Of a DNA stretch of 64,000 nt, positions 49,201 through 54,545 are shown one piece after another; position 1 is the first letter of the stretch; every line of letters begins with the position of its first letter. The stretch is from Schistosoma mansoni (taxonomy: Eukaryota; Platyhelminthes; Trematoda; Strigeidida; Schistosomatidae). Below the pieces are notes generated by a model, which did not search any database, was not told the DNA's origin, and was given only the letters and a program-made list of their open reading frames with translations. The position numbers were made by a program, and so were the translations under genes. Location: contig NC_031497.1 of assembly GCF_000237925.1 (NCBI RefSeq), positions 18,901,705 to 18,965,704 of the forward strand, written 5' to 3'.

Positions 49201-52200
49201 NNNNNNNNNNNNNNNNNNNNNNNNNNNNNNNNNNNNNNNNNNNNNNNNNNNNNNNNNNNNNNNNNNNNNNNNNNNNNNNNNNNNNNNNNNNNNNNNNNNN
49301 NNNNNNNNNNNNNNNNNNNNNNNNNNNNNNNNNNNNNNNNNNNNNNNNNNNNNNNNNNNNNNNNNNNNNNNNNNNNNNNNNNNNNNNNNNNNNCATAATA
49401 GGACGAAACGGTCGTCCAGTGCTTCCAGGTTTTCGATGGTGGTCTAGCTTCAACTGACTCATGATCTTAACTATATAAAAATTTTCTTAGTAGTTTGTTA
49501 CGATAACGAGTCTATACTGAGTTATGTACAAAATTACTTAAATGTGGTCCAGTAAAGATATGTATAGTTTACTTATTTCTATCATTCATCTATAAACTTC
49601 GTTGTCCAATCGCCTTCAGCCCAGTCACTCATACAAAGCAACGTAGAACTCACCGTATATGTTCGTCGGTTCAAGTTGCTACACTTTATTAGGACAGAAA
49701 AATCCAAGAGTAGTAGTAATAATAACCCTTACCTATTCATCGAAGAATAGAATGTACCACCTAATGAAGTCCCCTAGTTTAATCCGCCTATGGTAAATCC
49801 CAGTAAAAGAGCTTAGTAAAAATGTAACTTTAGTCACAGTTAATTATGTAATACCAAAAAAATATGAACACTACAAGCCAAAGTGTCTGTTTCTGAGTAA
49901 AACAAAACGGTTACAAGTAGCACTCACAACAAAATGGTATATTAAATAACAAAGTGATAACAGTTGTTATGAAATAAATGTTACTTGTAATCTTCTAAGT
50001 AACAACCACATATGAGTTCACTTGATTAACGAAGGTTCTTCTGCACGTGGTGGCTCCAACGACGTGATGAGAAAGATTAAATCCAACAGTATTATTCAAT
50101 AATAATCCGGGTCAAAACTCCGGCGCAATGTAGAACGGTCTAAAAGGATATTATAACACGACTACAGCCTCCATTCACATGCCGTGGCCAATAAAATAAA
50201 AGAACAGACGATAGAGATAGCGTTTATTTTAATAACAGAGGTAGTGTGTATTAGTATTAGTACAATCATATCCGATTTTTACCATTGATACAGCAAAACA
50301 AAAGATATTGAATATAAATGTGATTACATATACGGTGTCACGAATAAGGAAAAAGTGTAGTCTTTATTTTGAAATTACAAAAATCATTGAATATACATAT
50401 CACTATAGGCCTCATTGCTAATTTTATCCATAAACCAAATGATATTGAATACTATGCTCAGTACAAATAAACCTCAATGTTTAATTTTAAGAAGGATAAT
50501 CAATTTTTATGTTGACATCCGCCTCCGCCACCCTCACATCTTCCAAAAAAATCTGCTCAATCGGACCCAAATCAAAAGTGGGAAATTTGTATAGGAATGA
50601 GGAAAATACGTAGATACATCTTCATCAATAGCCTTGCTTTATTCATTTCATCGAGCCATTTCAGTCTTGTTCAGTTGAACAATTAGCAGGAAGCAATTAT
50701 TTCACAGACATAATCAAAAACCATATCAGTAGTAACATATAAATATGTTGTGCAAGACATAACAAATCTCAATTAAAATAATTTAGATGCATTTTCTGCA
50801 ACGATGATAGCCTATTGGTTAAAGCTGCCGGCTCCAATCCACCAAATCATAAGCTAGAACCCTCCGTCTTTTTGTCCACTTCATTCCAGCTAAATAAATA
50901 GAGTACAATTAGGCGGGCGAACAAAAAGTAGTCGAATATATAACACCTGTAATTGATGTTAATCAGTTACATGGTATTTATACAAACACAATGTTATATT
51001 TTCATTAATAGTGAAAAGACTTATCGTTTCCCTGTCTCTCCCATGCTTGTTATTTCTGTTGAATTTTTTTAGAATCCAATTTATTGATGACTTCAGTGAG
51101 TCAAGGTAAAAAGGAAAAAATACTAACATCATACGAATCCGCATTTACTCCTACATTGAAATGGAGAAAGAATCAATTTATATGTAACAATTCTAACACT
51201 ACGACCACTACTACTAACATATTGACCACTGGAAATGATGTATCAAATGCTACATTTTTATCTTATCCTCATCAATGTGATTTAATGACACAGTCAACCA
51301 CTAAACATCAATATATGTCACCAAATGATTGTATTAATAAATCCATAAATGATAATAGTAATGATTTAAAGGAAATTAGTTTTATTCCTTTGTCAAATAT
51401 AAAAATGGCATTGACTGAACGAAGGAAATCATCTTATCCCGATTTATTCATGCTAAACACTAATCAAAATGTTACAACAAATCATGCTATTGTCGTATTA
51501 CCAGAACGTTCACATTCTACTCGATCATCTCGTACATCAGCGCGTCTTCGACCTGATAATAGTTGGATTATGAATTATGATTCTTGTATAGATAATACTG
51601 TTACTTCCAATTCATCGAATTCTATTAGTACTACTAGCAATACTACTACTACAACTAATCATTACACTATAACGAATTCATGTTCACTCTTCACTAGTTC
51701 CTCACATTTATCTTCTAAAGCAAATCGTACTCATGATTCACCATCAGTCGTCGTTCCTCAAATTTCTGATCAATCTGTAATTTCATCAAAGTCTGTTCAT
51801 AGTTCATTATCGTCGAATAACAATGAAAATATGAAAAGTGAGTGGAATCATTTACAAATAAAATGCTCAAAATCCCATAATCGGATGTTTAGTAAGTGTC
51901 CTCGAACAGTTAGAATCGAATTATCCCATGAAATTTTCTTCATCCTCATCATTATCTTTAACTGTCAACAAATTAACAACGAAAACAACACCTATTTATG
52001 TTACTACTACTGATAGTTGTAGTCATGTTTACAGTATTAGTGGTAAATTCTCAAATTCATCGAATCCCATGTTAACTAAGTTAAATTCAGGATAATAATT
52101 TCATAAATAACGAAAAATAATTTTCTAGTAATAATAGTAACAACAATAATACTATTTTTTAACAGTAGTAATATCGTGGTGTATGTTATTTGTTTTGACA

Positions 52201-54545
52201 GATATAAGTAGTACCTGGCACCAATCAGAAGTGGAATGTCTGCTAGCAGAAGGTTAAGAAGATTGAAATGGAGAGAAGAGAGAAGTAAACTGAAAGCTAT
52301 CAAGATAACAGTAGGAATGAAGGGACAATGGAGCTTGTAAGAGACGATTAAATGAAGATATGCAGATGATGTGTGATTTTCACATTTAAATAACTCACTG
52401 TGTAATTTTACAATAAACAATAAATTCAAAAATGAACAATATTTGAGCGAACAATTGTTTTCAATAACTTCATCATCAGGCTCTACAGTTATAAGTCCAT
52501 AATTATAATATTTTACAAAGTCCAAAATGAGGCATGTATTAATGAATTTGACAATGTTATATGTTAAAAATGGTAAACGTTTGCATCTGTTACGACATAT
52601 ATATACTTTAAAATTGNNNNNNNNNNNNNNNNNNNNNNNNNNNNNNNNNNNNNNNNNNNNNNNNNNNNNNNNNNNNNNNNNNNNNNNNNNNNNNNNNNNN
52701 NNNNNNNNNNNNNNNNNNNNNNNNNNNNNNNNNNNNNNNNNNNNNNNNNNNNNNNNNNNNNNNNNNNNNNNNNNNNNNNNNNNNNNNNNNNNNNNNNNNN
52801 NNNNNNNNNNNNNNNNTTTCTACTAGGTATTTCTTAACGAACTTATCCGGGTAGCCATTCCTTCGCAATGTATTTTTCAGTATATCTATTTCACTCTCAA
52901 CAGTGTCCTCAGAACATAATAGCTTGATTCTGTGACTGAGACATTTAACCAAATTTATTTTATACTGAAGAGGAGTGAAGCTTTGGAAATGGGTATACTG
53001 ACCCGTCCATGTATTCTTTCTAAATGTATTTCGTTTGATGGAACCATCTCTCCTTCTAGAAAGTAGGACGTCGAGGAAAGCTATACTATTGTCTTTCTCT
53101 TCTTCGCTGGTGAATTGAATTGGTTATCCCATCAAGTCTTCGTTCATAGCGATATAATTAGTACTAAGGGTTTTTCATTTCTGATTGTTATATGAGATTC
53201 CTTAGTGGATAGCCTCTTCATGTCACTTAGTCATAAGATTTCATTATAGATTATCATTAATTACTTGGATATCTATTGAGTTAACTAGAAATCACTTATT
53301 TAAACCTTTATTTACATGATTCAGATTGACAGTTGTATTGGTTACTGTACTTCAACTGAGTTTTGGTGAATCATTCTAACATTTGATACTCTATTTAATT
53401 TGATTTAACCAGTCATGTAGTATAATTCATTAACCGCTTACATTGCCAACGATAAAAAGTCAGCAAGCCACAACGTAGAACTTGGTACTTATGTACATCA
53501 GTTCAATTTACCACATCTTATTAGCAGAACGAGATAAAATTGTTAGATCAAATCCTGGAATAGTAGAGTAGATAACAGTATCACCACACCCTAACCCTTC
53601 AAACTTGTATAGGTAGGAAATGTGTTACACTAATATACTATCATTATTGATATCGCTGTGTTAAATTAGATTAAGTCGATATTAAATGGTAGATTCTATA
53701 GTATACTATAGTGGTTAAATTTATTTTTTTTTAAAGAGAAAATCCAAAAAAATAGAGAAAATAGCCTCATTTCAACAATATCACATGGTAAACGGTTTTC
53801 ATTACTTGACGTTTAAAGTTATTGATTCTTTAAAGAGCAAAATAAAGCACTGAAGATGAAGTAAATGTTAGATGGTTGTAGGTAATCGGTGGGAGACACT
53901 CTAAATCTAGGTCTCTTGCCAGCTGTCACTCGTCATCATGGCGTACCCTTAATTTTGAGGAAATCGATACTCCCTGTAGGCCTCGAACCCACATCAACCA
54001 GCCTGATATGTTACTACTAAGCTATTTGTGCTCCAAATGACCTCTTGTAAAGCAGATATTCCTAATTGTGTTGGTCACTGACTATTAGCATCAAATTATT
54101 TGTCTAGTTATTAGCGCTGATCGATAATACGGCAGGAACCCAAGACCTTTTCCAAATGAATGATAAACAGTTTAACCCAATGATATTAGTAATGTAGCTG
54201 ATCAAATTGTCGATTAAAAGTAAGATTGCACTGTCAACGATATATATATATATATCAACCCTTTACTAATTCACTTTTTTCCCAATTTTCTTGATTAATG
54301 AAGTTGGTTTACTTGTTTAATTTTTTTCCCTTGCCCTTCTCACCTTTCTGCACTTTTTCTAAAATGTTTTTTCTTTTCATTTCGTTACAGTTGGTTCTGT
54401 TCCCAGTTCTGATTACTATACCAAAAATCACAACTACAAACCAATTACTACTACTACTTATCGTCCGTTACGTCATCTGATTAATAACTGGCCTCCACCT
54501 CAACCAATCGATCCAATCCAAGTAACTGAATCTTATTGTACATAA
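14627..54545 (+). CDS. SSH: Slingshot-family cofilin phosphatase (spliced, 12 exons assigned)
   Basis: Slingshot phosphatases dephosphorylate cofilin/ADF at Ser3 and so activate actin filament turnover. Exons: 14627-14697, 14747-14811, 14846-15033, 16897-17175, 22531-22621, 30861-31186, 34254-34314, 38403-38542, 44271-45013, 46760-47272, 51073-51891, 54391-54545. All junctions are GT-AG and in phase, giving about 1149 residues from the first assigned exon. Domains: SSH-N region (residues 1-200; SEDFMMCKGTA, GDGGFEL, FKPVSVQALWAAFQAINKAC, DWVSYYHN), DEK_C-like segment (about 205-260, LEEVTVFQLRELLEEG), dual-specificity phosphatase domain (about 262-406; MDKASVIFDHVLLG, ILNVTREVDNFFPG, IRIYDDE, HCKMGISRSAST, NPGFMRELHTYQGILEA), then a Ser/Thr/Asn-rich tail of about 740 residues. 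The catalytic Cys and Arg are present. The true start is unresolved. Confidence 0.93.
14747..14811 (+). CDS. SSH: SSH exon: HLKRIVSILR segment
   Basis: Encodes QMQDHLKRIVSILRFGDFIQL, aligning with the LPQHLQVMINLLR...I.L stretch of vertebrate slingshots. A GT-AG intron of only 34 bases (14812-14845) follows, in phase 0. Confidence 0.82.
14846..15033 (+). CDS. SSH: SSH exon: N-terminal domain core
   Basis: Encodes IIKLQS... RYCCVISTYGKLETEESFVLGVD ... VGLVLEIWQD ... LCGDG in the frame set by its neighbours, matching RYMVVVSTNGRQDTEESIVLGMD ... GLVLPLW ... HLDGDG in human slingshots. Donor GG/GTAAGC. Confidence 0.9.
15034..16896. other. SSH intron, with a worn SINE
   Basis: First long intron (1.86 kb). 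Between about 15490 and 15690 it carries a plus-strand stretch (cagtaacttagtggttcttgc followed by a B-box-like aatcaggtccaaacccc) resembling the tRNA-related SINE without a recognisable ribozyme. The rest is AT-rich with no feature. Confidence 0.4.
16897..17175 (+). CDS. SSH: SSH exon: end of the N-terminal domain
   Basis: Encodes FELITKHTVNQFKPVSVQALWAAFQAINKACQVARDKAYF...DWVSYYHN...QEWLK, aligned with HIFKPVSVQAMWSALQSLHKACEVA...TWVSYYE...NEWN. Ends ATDEE with donor GA/GTAAGT, phase 2. Confidence 0.96.
17805..17940 (-). repeat. tRNA-related hammerhead SINE, worn copy
   Basis: Minus orientation. Contains tcgtaatggtatgggactcctcagc (helix II and CTGAGGA side of the family) and agactactgaattagtacccaatgg from the tRNA-like head. 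The GAAA side of the ribozyme core is altered, so self-cleavage is unlikely. Confidence 0.5.
18060..18480 (+). repeat. ~520-base retroposon family, copy 1 (3'-incomplete)
   Basis: Plus orientation, starting near ccaaatgtcctggtacggctga. Shared landmarks with the copies at 30, 33, 56 and 63 kb: gaaatgctctcaca.ggccac, ttgtttacgaa, ggttggtgga, ccacctagg, gctccactgccttgtggat and taagaaaac-like. It stops before the shared taccaatatttatgtgtttaaataa tail. More diverged from the other copies than they are from each other, so probably older. Confidence 0.75.
18545..19080 (+). mobile_element. LINE reverse transcriptase C-terminal fragment, CR1/Jockey-like
   Basis: The plus strand reads SNVIYLGVSLTFDPSWFSHIS (KFLGV.FDP..S...H motif), then a hydrophobic segment ending VSIYCPHLFSP, a stop, and then LMRKDCAMLCRLLKV, the order found after the palm in CR1/Jockey-type LINEs. 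Interrupted by stops; no boundaries or target duplication visible. Confidence 0.5.
20120..20360 (+). repeat. tRNA-related hammerhead SINE, worn copy
   Basis: Plus orientation. tRNA-like head with a B-box-like caatccctgatag, then tgctgagaatcccatactaacaagaaacagctgtctagccctc, which keeps the layout CTGA..A / helix II / GAAAC / GTC but with changed core bases. A probable ribozyme relic. Confidence 0.55.
22531..22621 (+). CDS. SSH: SSH exon: DEK_C-like segment, first part
   Basis: Encodes KQRAEMEVLIRVKLQEIMYTVDLEEVTVFQ, aligned with ERTERLIKAKLR.IM...DLENVTSKE in human slingshots. Acceptor TTTTGACAG, donor CAA/GTGAGT, phase 0. Confidence 0.95.
23395..23600 (-). repeat. tRNA-related hammerhead SINE
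   Basis: Minus orientation. Head with tctagaccattaagccgacatcc, a B box (gggttcgat-like on the minus strand, complement of atcgaaccc), then the ribozyme part. Helix II flanks are kept but the GAAAC element reads as CAACAC, so the core is broken. Confidence 0.7.
23775..23995 (+). repeat. tRNA-related SINE copy, plus orientation
   Basis: Begins at gaccagtggtctagaggtta (A-box region), followed by ggtttcagagtcgttgatccgcattg and ends at the family 3' terminus ctt.cacaaccccatactgataat. The ribozyme region is reduced to an altered remnant. With the minus copy at 23395-23600 it forms a head-facing pair about 180 bases apart. Confidence 0.65.
24850..25045 (+). repeat. Dispersed repeat also present near 52.2 kb
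   Basis: The stretch starting catctcccactaatcgtctc and continuing through ccttcattcctgt and ctgccaggta matches, with many changes, the minus strand of 52175-52400. The 52-kb copy lies just beyond a Penelope-like fragment, so this may be the non-coding 3' end of that element type; that is inference. The 80-codon frame across it is not a gene. Confidence 0.5.
25765..25935 (+). repeat. tRNA-related hammerhead SINE, worn copy
   Basis: B-box-like ggttagaaccct, then gctgctgagaagtcccatattaggatgaaacatttgtctagtgctcc. Helix I (AGTGC side), helix II and GAAAC remain, but CTGANGA has become CTGAGAA, which should stop cleavage. Confidence 0.6.
26899..27215 (-). repeat. LTR of the gypsy-like element (3' LTR)
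   Basis: 317 bases, direct repeat of 29435-29751, preceded by the duplicated GTCAC. Contains a TATA-like tgctatataaacg region as read on the plus strand. Confidence 0.92.
27200..29401 (-). CDS. Gag-protease-integrase-part reading frame of the LTR element
   Basis: One long open frame from the ATG at 29401. Features in order: a coiled, Gln-rich N-terminus (LSRILQQQQAQLDAQM), the gag body, two CCHC-like zinc knuckles (CWLCGDWHYVRFC and CQMCNKRGHKEGHC), an aspartic protease motif (IDTASDITLVS), and the integrase C-terminal part (PPFHPQSNGQVERFVGTFK, YRSTPNP.T..SPAE). The reverse transcriptase is not represented. It belongs to the mobile element and is not a host gene. Confidence 0.85.
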   Translation of the reverse strand: MPISDDQLSRILQQQQAQLDAQMRLLETLTQQLNIHYSSSHATTSTSSCDAVASSIPEFYYDPECGNTFLTWFKRWEDTFRIEFCNQDDEWKTQLFMCKLESHEYARYADHILPKLPRELSFEETVSQLSEIFGESSSLFSIRYQCLNLVKREADEYGVLADIVNRECEKFKLRSLTEDQFKCLIFIKALQSPQDAEIRTRLLTRLDQDPNITLRTLTDECKRLQNIKHDNQLIEQVNPNLTCSSVNAITRLKVQKPKTSSSKPTTACWLCGDWHYVRFCPFKKHKCQMCNKRGHKEGHCPPNRTSQPKQKHKRPRHIKSAESKSLSLVAALQTDYDIRRKYVTIQINGIAVRLQIDTASDITLVSRETYNLLGKPPMKPSKKTAKNVSGGVLKLVGELQCEFSFNGNSCKGVCYLTERPNLDLLGLDMLEKLGLMDIPINSVCNVSCPSLDTTSYVKKTGKKVPEIRSVAVAAIRNTPVSSGEVRKDFSAFCQQNGIRHIRTPPFHPQSNGQVERFVGTFKNALKKSRGEGDTEEILERFLFIYRSTPNPQTTNGVSPAEALLGRKIRTHFESIRPTPALKPQRNVMMEKQYNSHHGAQKRLFSVGQKVLAMDYRGKHPTWIAGRIVQKKGNVVYEVSVGSEIWVRHANQLKSTSISNNETQHRLPLDVLLDTFEIKTPETDRTVKVQTKDDTTSLLPRRWTNRKRKPVKRLQLDPNTRSYESAQGGGVSGI
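29435..29751 (-). repeat. LTR of the gypsy-like element (5' LTR)
   Basis: 317 bases, near-identical to 26899-27215 and followed by the duplicated GTCAC at 29752-29756. In element orientation it is upstream of the reading frame and would have carried the promoter. Confidence 0.92.
29862..30385 (-). repeat. ~520-base retroposon family, copy 2
   Basis: Minus orientation: the AT-rich tail (tttttatttatttaaacac) is at the left and the 5' end is near 30380. It shares with copies 3-5 the blocks gtgggcctt..., gctccactgcc, ggtgaccaacgattg, ccctgttaaagcgccggac, caacaccggtgcc and gaaatgctctcacatggcc (as read on either strand). Open frames across it differ from copy to copy and show no conserved protein. 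Confidence 0.8.
30861..31186 (+). CDS. SSH: SSH exon: DEK_C-like end and first half of the phosphatase domain
   Basis: Encodes LRELLEEGFKQPLHKFRHFIEKQILTICGQMDKASVIFDHVLLGTSFNASNRDELKRL...ILNVTREVDNFFPG...IRIYDDE...FINEAK, aligned closely with EFIDNEMLLILGQMDKPSLIFDHLYLGSEWNASNLEEL of SSH1. The Asp in IRIYDDE is in the position of the general acid. Acceptor TTTTTAAAG, donor AA/GTAAGT. Confidence 0.98.
32130..32330 (+). repeat. tRNA-related hammerhead SINE, worn copy
   Basis: Starts with a B-box-like gggtttgatccctg, then gtgcacgctaatgaagaggtcct...agaacgaaacagctattc. The helix II and GAAAC elements are recognisable, but CTGANGA and GTC are changed. Confidence 0.5.
33231..33785 (-). repeat. ~520-base retroposon family, copy 3, with (TTTA)n tail
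   Basis: Minus orientation with a clear (AAAT)n-type tail of about 40 bases at 33231-33271, then gtaccaatatttatgtg (minus strand), the shared body, and the 5' end near 33780 (complement of cccccaaatgccctggtacgg). The long simple tail suggests this is one of the younger copies and that the family spread by reverse transcription. Confidence 0.85.
34254..34314 (+). CDS. SSH: SSH exon: catalytic HCKMGISR loop
   Basis: Only 61 bases, encoding IMGTRCLVHCKMGISRSAST. The HCxxGxxR signature of cysteine phosphatases is complete. Acceptor TTTTAG, donor ACA/GTAAGT. The exon length is not a multiple of three, so skipping it would shift the frame. Confidence 0.98.
34315..38402. other. SSH intron of 4.1 kb
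   Basis: Holds SINE-like pieces at about 34640-34800 and 36395-36570, and a short family 3' terminus at about 37268-37300. Open frames at 36017-36250 and 36493-36708 have no domain. The rest is AT-rich. Confidence 0.5.
36395..36572 (+). repeat. tRNA-related SINE copy
   Basis: Plus orientation: ttctgagttcgattaccagttgc (B-box-like), cgtggatgagcactgctaaaaagtcat (altered ribozyme segment), and the terminal block ctatctccacaaccccatactgata that ends other copies. Confidence 0.6.
38403..38542 (+). CDS. SSH: SSH exon: end of the phosphatase domain
   Basis: Encodes VIAYAMKENNWDLKTALSYVKARRPCVQPNPGFMRELHTYQGILEA, aligned with VIAYAMKEFGWPLEKAYNYVKQKRSITRPNAGFMRQLSEYEGILDA. Acceptor TTCTAAAG, donor AG/GTAAAA. 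Confidence 0.98.
38858..38918 (-). ncRNA. Hammerhead ribozyme, conserved core kept
   Basis: Minus strand: CTGACGA (complement at 38900-38906), helix II GTCC/GGAC around a CAAACA loop, GAAAC, and cleavage triplet GTC followed by ctggattcc.ctgctagccacc as in the 4.25-kb copy. Helix I forms as AUUCGG/CUGGAU with two G-U pairs. All invariant core bases are present, so cleavage of a minus-strand transcript is plausible. It lies antisense in an SSH intron. Confidence 0.85.
39020..39430 (+). repeat. Solo LTR, relative of the 41.6-kb element
   Basis: Matches, with many changes, the LTR at 41648-42160: tatctatattcgtcttatta, actgtctcccacg, tttgtctggtatata, tgtttgaaataaa, ggtgttctggactt.agtggac, aggaccaataa.gacgcta and gaacgtcattg. 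No internal region accompanies it, so it is a solo or partial LTR. Older than the 41.6-kb element. Confidence 0.75.
39455..39545 (-). repeat. tRNA-like SINE head
   Basis: Minus strand: gtggctatctaaactcagcagc (A-box-like) and gggttcgagtcccg (a good B box) about 45 bases apart. It does not fold as a complete tRNA, so I read it as a pol III promoter of a SINE remnant. Confidence 0.45.
40180..40219. repeat. (TA)n microsatellite
   Basis: About 40 bases of uninterrupted TA. The open frame that reads through it is an artefact. Confidence 0.95.
41041..41333 (+). repeat. 293-base host block, left copy, ending at the gap
   Basis: By eye identical to 43723-44015. The left copy runs into the 200-N gap, while the right copy continues into normal intron sequence. 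The pattern fits two alternative versions of one site (with and without the LTR element) placed in tandem by the assembler. Confidence 0.85.
41334..41533. other. Assembly gap of 200 N
   Basis: Unknown sequence. Length 200 is shared by all four gaps, so it is a placeholder and not a measurement. Confidence 1.
41648..43722 (+). mobile_element. Short gypsy-like LTR element
   Basis: Fossil element in plus orientation. Direct LTRs start TGTTATG at 41648 and 43263. The left one appears to end at CATAACA (42160), just before a primer-site-like TTGGCGACGGGG. A purine tract aaaaaggggagg precedes the right LTR. The internal region is only about 1.1 kb and carries one reading frame with a gag-like start. 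No protease, reverse transcriptase or integrase is seen. It is broken, with perhaps two or three breaks. The LTR copies are close to identical, which suggests a recent insertion. Confidence 0.8.
42315..43286 (+). CDS. Gag-like N-terminus and variable region of the short LTR element
   Basis: The frame starts at the ATG at 42315 (MTISLEQLQIILEHQNQQML), a Gln-rich helical start like those of schistosome gypsy-type gag proteins, then runs through a hydrophilic Ser/Asn/Glu-rich stretch without recognised domains. It belongs to the mobile element. Confidence 0.55.
   Translation: MTISLEQLQIILEHQNQQMLSFQQKLFETFLDKFFTKQNVSGNKEIIYNADNGVEMAVSEERQVEGSIPFISDGKCKIGKLAGSEQDNILPNAHGTVTVSDEQDKEGSADNPRSPESNETPLSPPISEDKLKSEQNYSLRDVGQENWKNASPENNWNSTVNQIAPNVIRNHGETEAYNMGSRNDAHNSDEISYKDEQNKSVESDGDKKSNAILLGADSPSYLISSSENFNEFDGDISEKLNSDNLKSNIVHHHLFISSRFCVQYEEYVLNKVILIVFWRYEDPTLFRGGGNVGEFQLTDSFFLNQKLIFESSKKGRCYVVAKT
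43723..44015 (+). repeat. 293-base host block, right copy
   Basis: Second copy of 41041-41333, directly abutting the right LTR and continuing into unique intron sequence towards the SSH exon at 44271. Confidence 0.85.
44271..45013 (+). CDS. SSH: SSH exon: start of the C-terminal tail
   Basis: Begins SNRYKPIFHNNE, matching the SKQRHNKLW that follows the phosphatase domain in SSH1, then turns into Ser/Thr/Asn-rich sequence with an Asn run (AAT repeat at about 44805-44823) and a Gln stretch. Enters with one base completing AGC and leaves in phase 1 (G/GTTAGT). The tail is poorly conserved between phyla; no domain seen. Confidence 0.9.
45340..45418 (+). repeat. 3' tail of the ~520-base retroposon family
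   Basis: Contains tttgtaccaatatttatgtgt followed by an A-rich tail (aaataaaataaataat), the 3' terminus of the family. Severely 5'-truncated, as expected for a retrotransposed copy. Confidence 0.75.
45645..45748 (-). repeat. Hammerhead SINE, 3' half
   Basis: Minus orientation: helix II GGTCCCATACTAGGAC and GAAA are kept, but the CTGANGA element reads CTTAGGG. The family's end (ctccacaaacccccattctgat) is at about 45720 on the plus strand, joined in unexpected order, so the copy may be rearranged. Confidence 0.55.
46760..47272 (+). CDS. SSH: SSH exon: middle of the C-terminal tail
   Basis: 513 bases in phase with both neighbours: VVNSTIVAKDSHCLRQWHPDVFENVNGSDRHC ... MPWDYATELKMMPSTKHAKLCIIPYEPICIP ... 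YMSSKLS. No known domain. Acceptor CTATTAG, donor G/GTAAGT. Confidence 0.88.
48990..49193 (-). repeat. tRNA-related hammerhead SINE, well preserved
   Basis: Minus orientation. Reading the minus strand: head with tgccggctcagtggtctatcgg, B box ctgggttcgaatct, then the ribozyme and the 3' block ccatcgaaaacctgg-like (complement). The copy runs into the 200-N gap at its 5' side. It resembles the S. mansoni alpha (SINE-like, hammerhead-bearing) family. Confidence 0.85.
49024..49071 (-). ncRNA. Hammerhead ribozyme in SINE, conserved core kept
   Basis: Minus strand: helix I GCACTG/CAGTGC, CTGAGGA, helix II GTCC/GGAC with an AATAATA loop, GAAA, a short helix III (ACGG/CCGT) and the cleavage triplet GTC. 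Every invariant core base is present. A pol III transcript of the SINE could cleave here. Confidence 0.85.
49194..49393. other. Assembly gap of 200 N
   Basis: Lies between the two arms of an inverted repeat made of SINE sequence. Confidence 1.
49394..49482 (+). repeat. SINE 3' part, inverted relative to the copy at 49.0 kb
   Basis: From ataggacgaaacggtcgtccagtgc to atgatcttaactatata. Its reverse complement matches 48967-49055 over about 87 bases with few changes, including the sequence past the SINE body, so the pair is a long inverted repeat around the gap. Confidence 0.8.
51073..51891 (+). CDS. SSH: SSH exon: C-terminal tail, largest exon
   Basis: 819 bases, entering as G+AA and leaving as A/GTAAGT, which the last exon completes (A+TT). 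Ser/Thr/Asn-rich with ACT repeats; contains RRKSSYPDLF and PERSHSTRSSR, the latter like the RSHS phosphorylation/14-3-3 site of human SSH1 (inference). Beyond 51891 another frame continues with coding-like Ser/Thr-rich sequence to about 52042, where a second in-phase donor (G/GTAAAT) occurs. Confidence 0.88.
52175..52400 (-). repeat. Dispersed repeat matching 24.85-25.05 kb
   Basis: Minus strand shares aatcgtctcttacaagctcc, cccttcattcct and gtgccaggta with the copy at 24.85 kb, at moderate identity. Located downstream (in minus sense) of the Penelope-like fragment. Confidence 0.5.
52430..53165 (-). mobile_element. Penelope-like element, reverse transcriptase C-terminal part
   Basis: Minus strand from 53165: FTSEEEKDNSIAFLDVLLSRR, IKRNTFRKNTWTGQYTHFQSFTP, KINLVKCLSHRIKLLCSED and EIDILKNTLRRNGYPDKFVKKY. 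This is the order FLDV / T..HF.S..P / L..R...LCS / NGYP..F found at the end of Penelope-type reverse transcriptases. The 200-N gap at 52617 hides where the GIY-YIG endonuclease would follow. A stop interrupts the frame near 53125. Sequence left of the gap is probably its 3' end. Confidence 0.7.
52617..52816. other. Assembly gap of 200 N
   Basis: Falls inside the Penelope-like fragment. Confidence 1.
53166..54390. other. Last part of the final SSH intron
   Basis: AT-rich. At about 53925-54040 there is a tRNA-related stretch (cctcgaacccacatcaacc, B-box complement) of a different SINE type in minus orientation. A short TA run is at 54238-54255. Confidence 0.45.
54391..54545 (+). CDS. SSH: SSH terminal exon
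   Basis: Acceptor TTCGTTACAG; encodes GSVPSSDYYTKNHNYKPITTTTYRPLRHLINNWPPPQPIDP...SYCT and a TAA stop at 54543-54545. Chosen over the overlapping ATG frame at 54298 because the phase and the composition fit the upstream exons. Confidence 0.8.

Larger units (their letters stand above)
47273..51072. other. SSH intron of 3.8 kb
   Basis: Contains a ribozyme-bearing SINE on both sides of a 200-N gap (48967-49482). The remainder is AT-rich. The section 49980-50230 has a slightly richer composition and may be an unidentified repeat, but no structure can be assigned. Confidence 0.5.

Noticed and set aside
51892-51909. An 18-base intron in SSH (GTAAGT...ACAG)
   Set aside because: Too short to be spliced and it would leave the frame unchanged, so it explains nothing.
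54298-54480. Frame starting MKLVYLFNFFPLPF, like a signal peptide
   Set aside because: It reads through the pyrimidine tract and acceptor of the SSH terminal exon in another frame.
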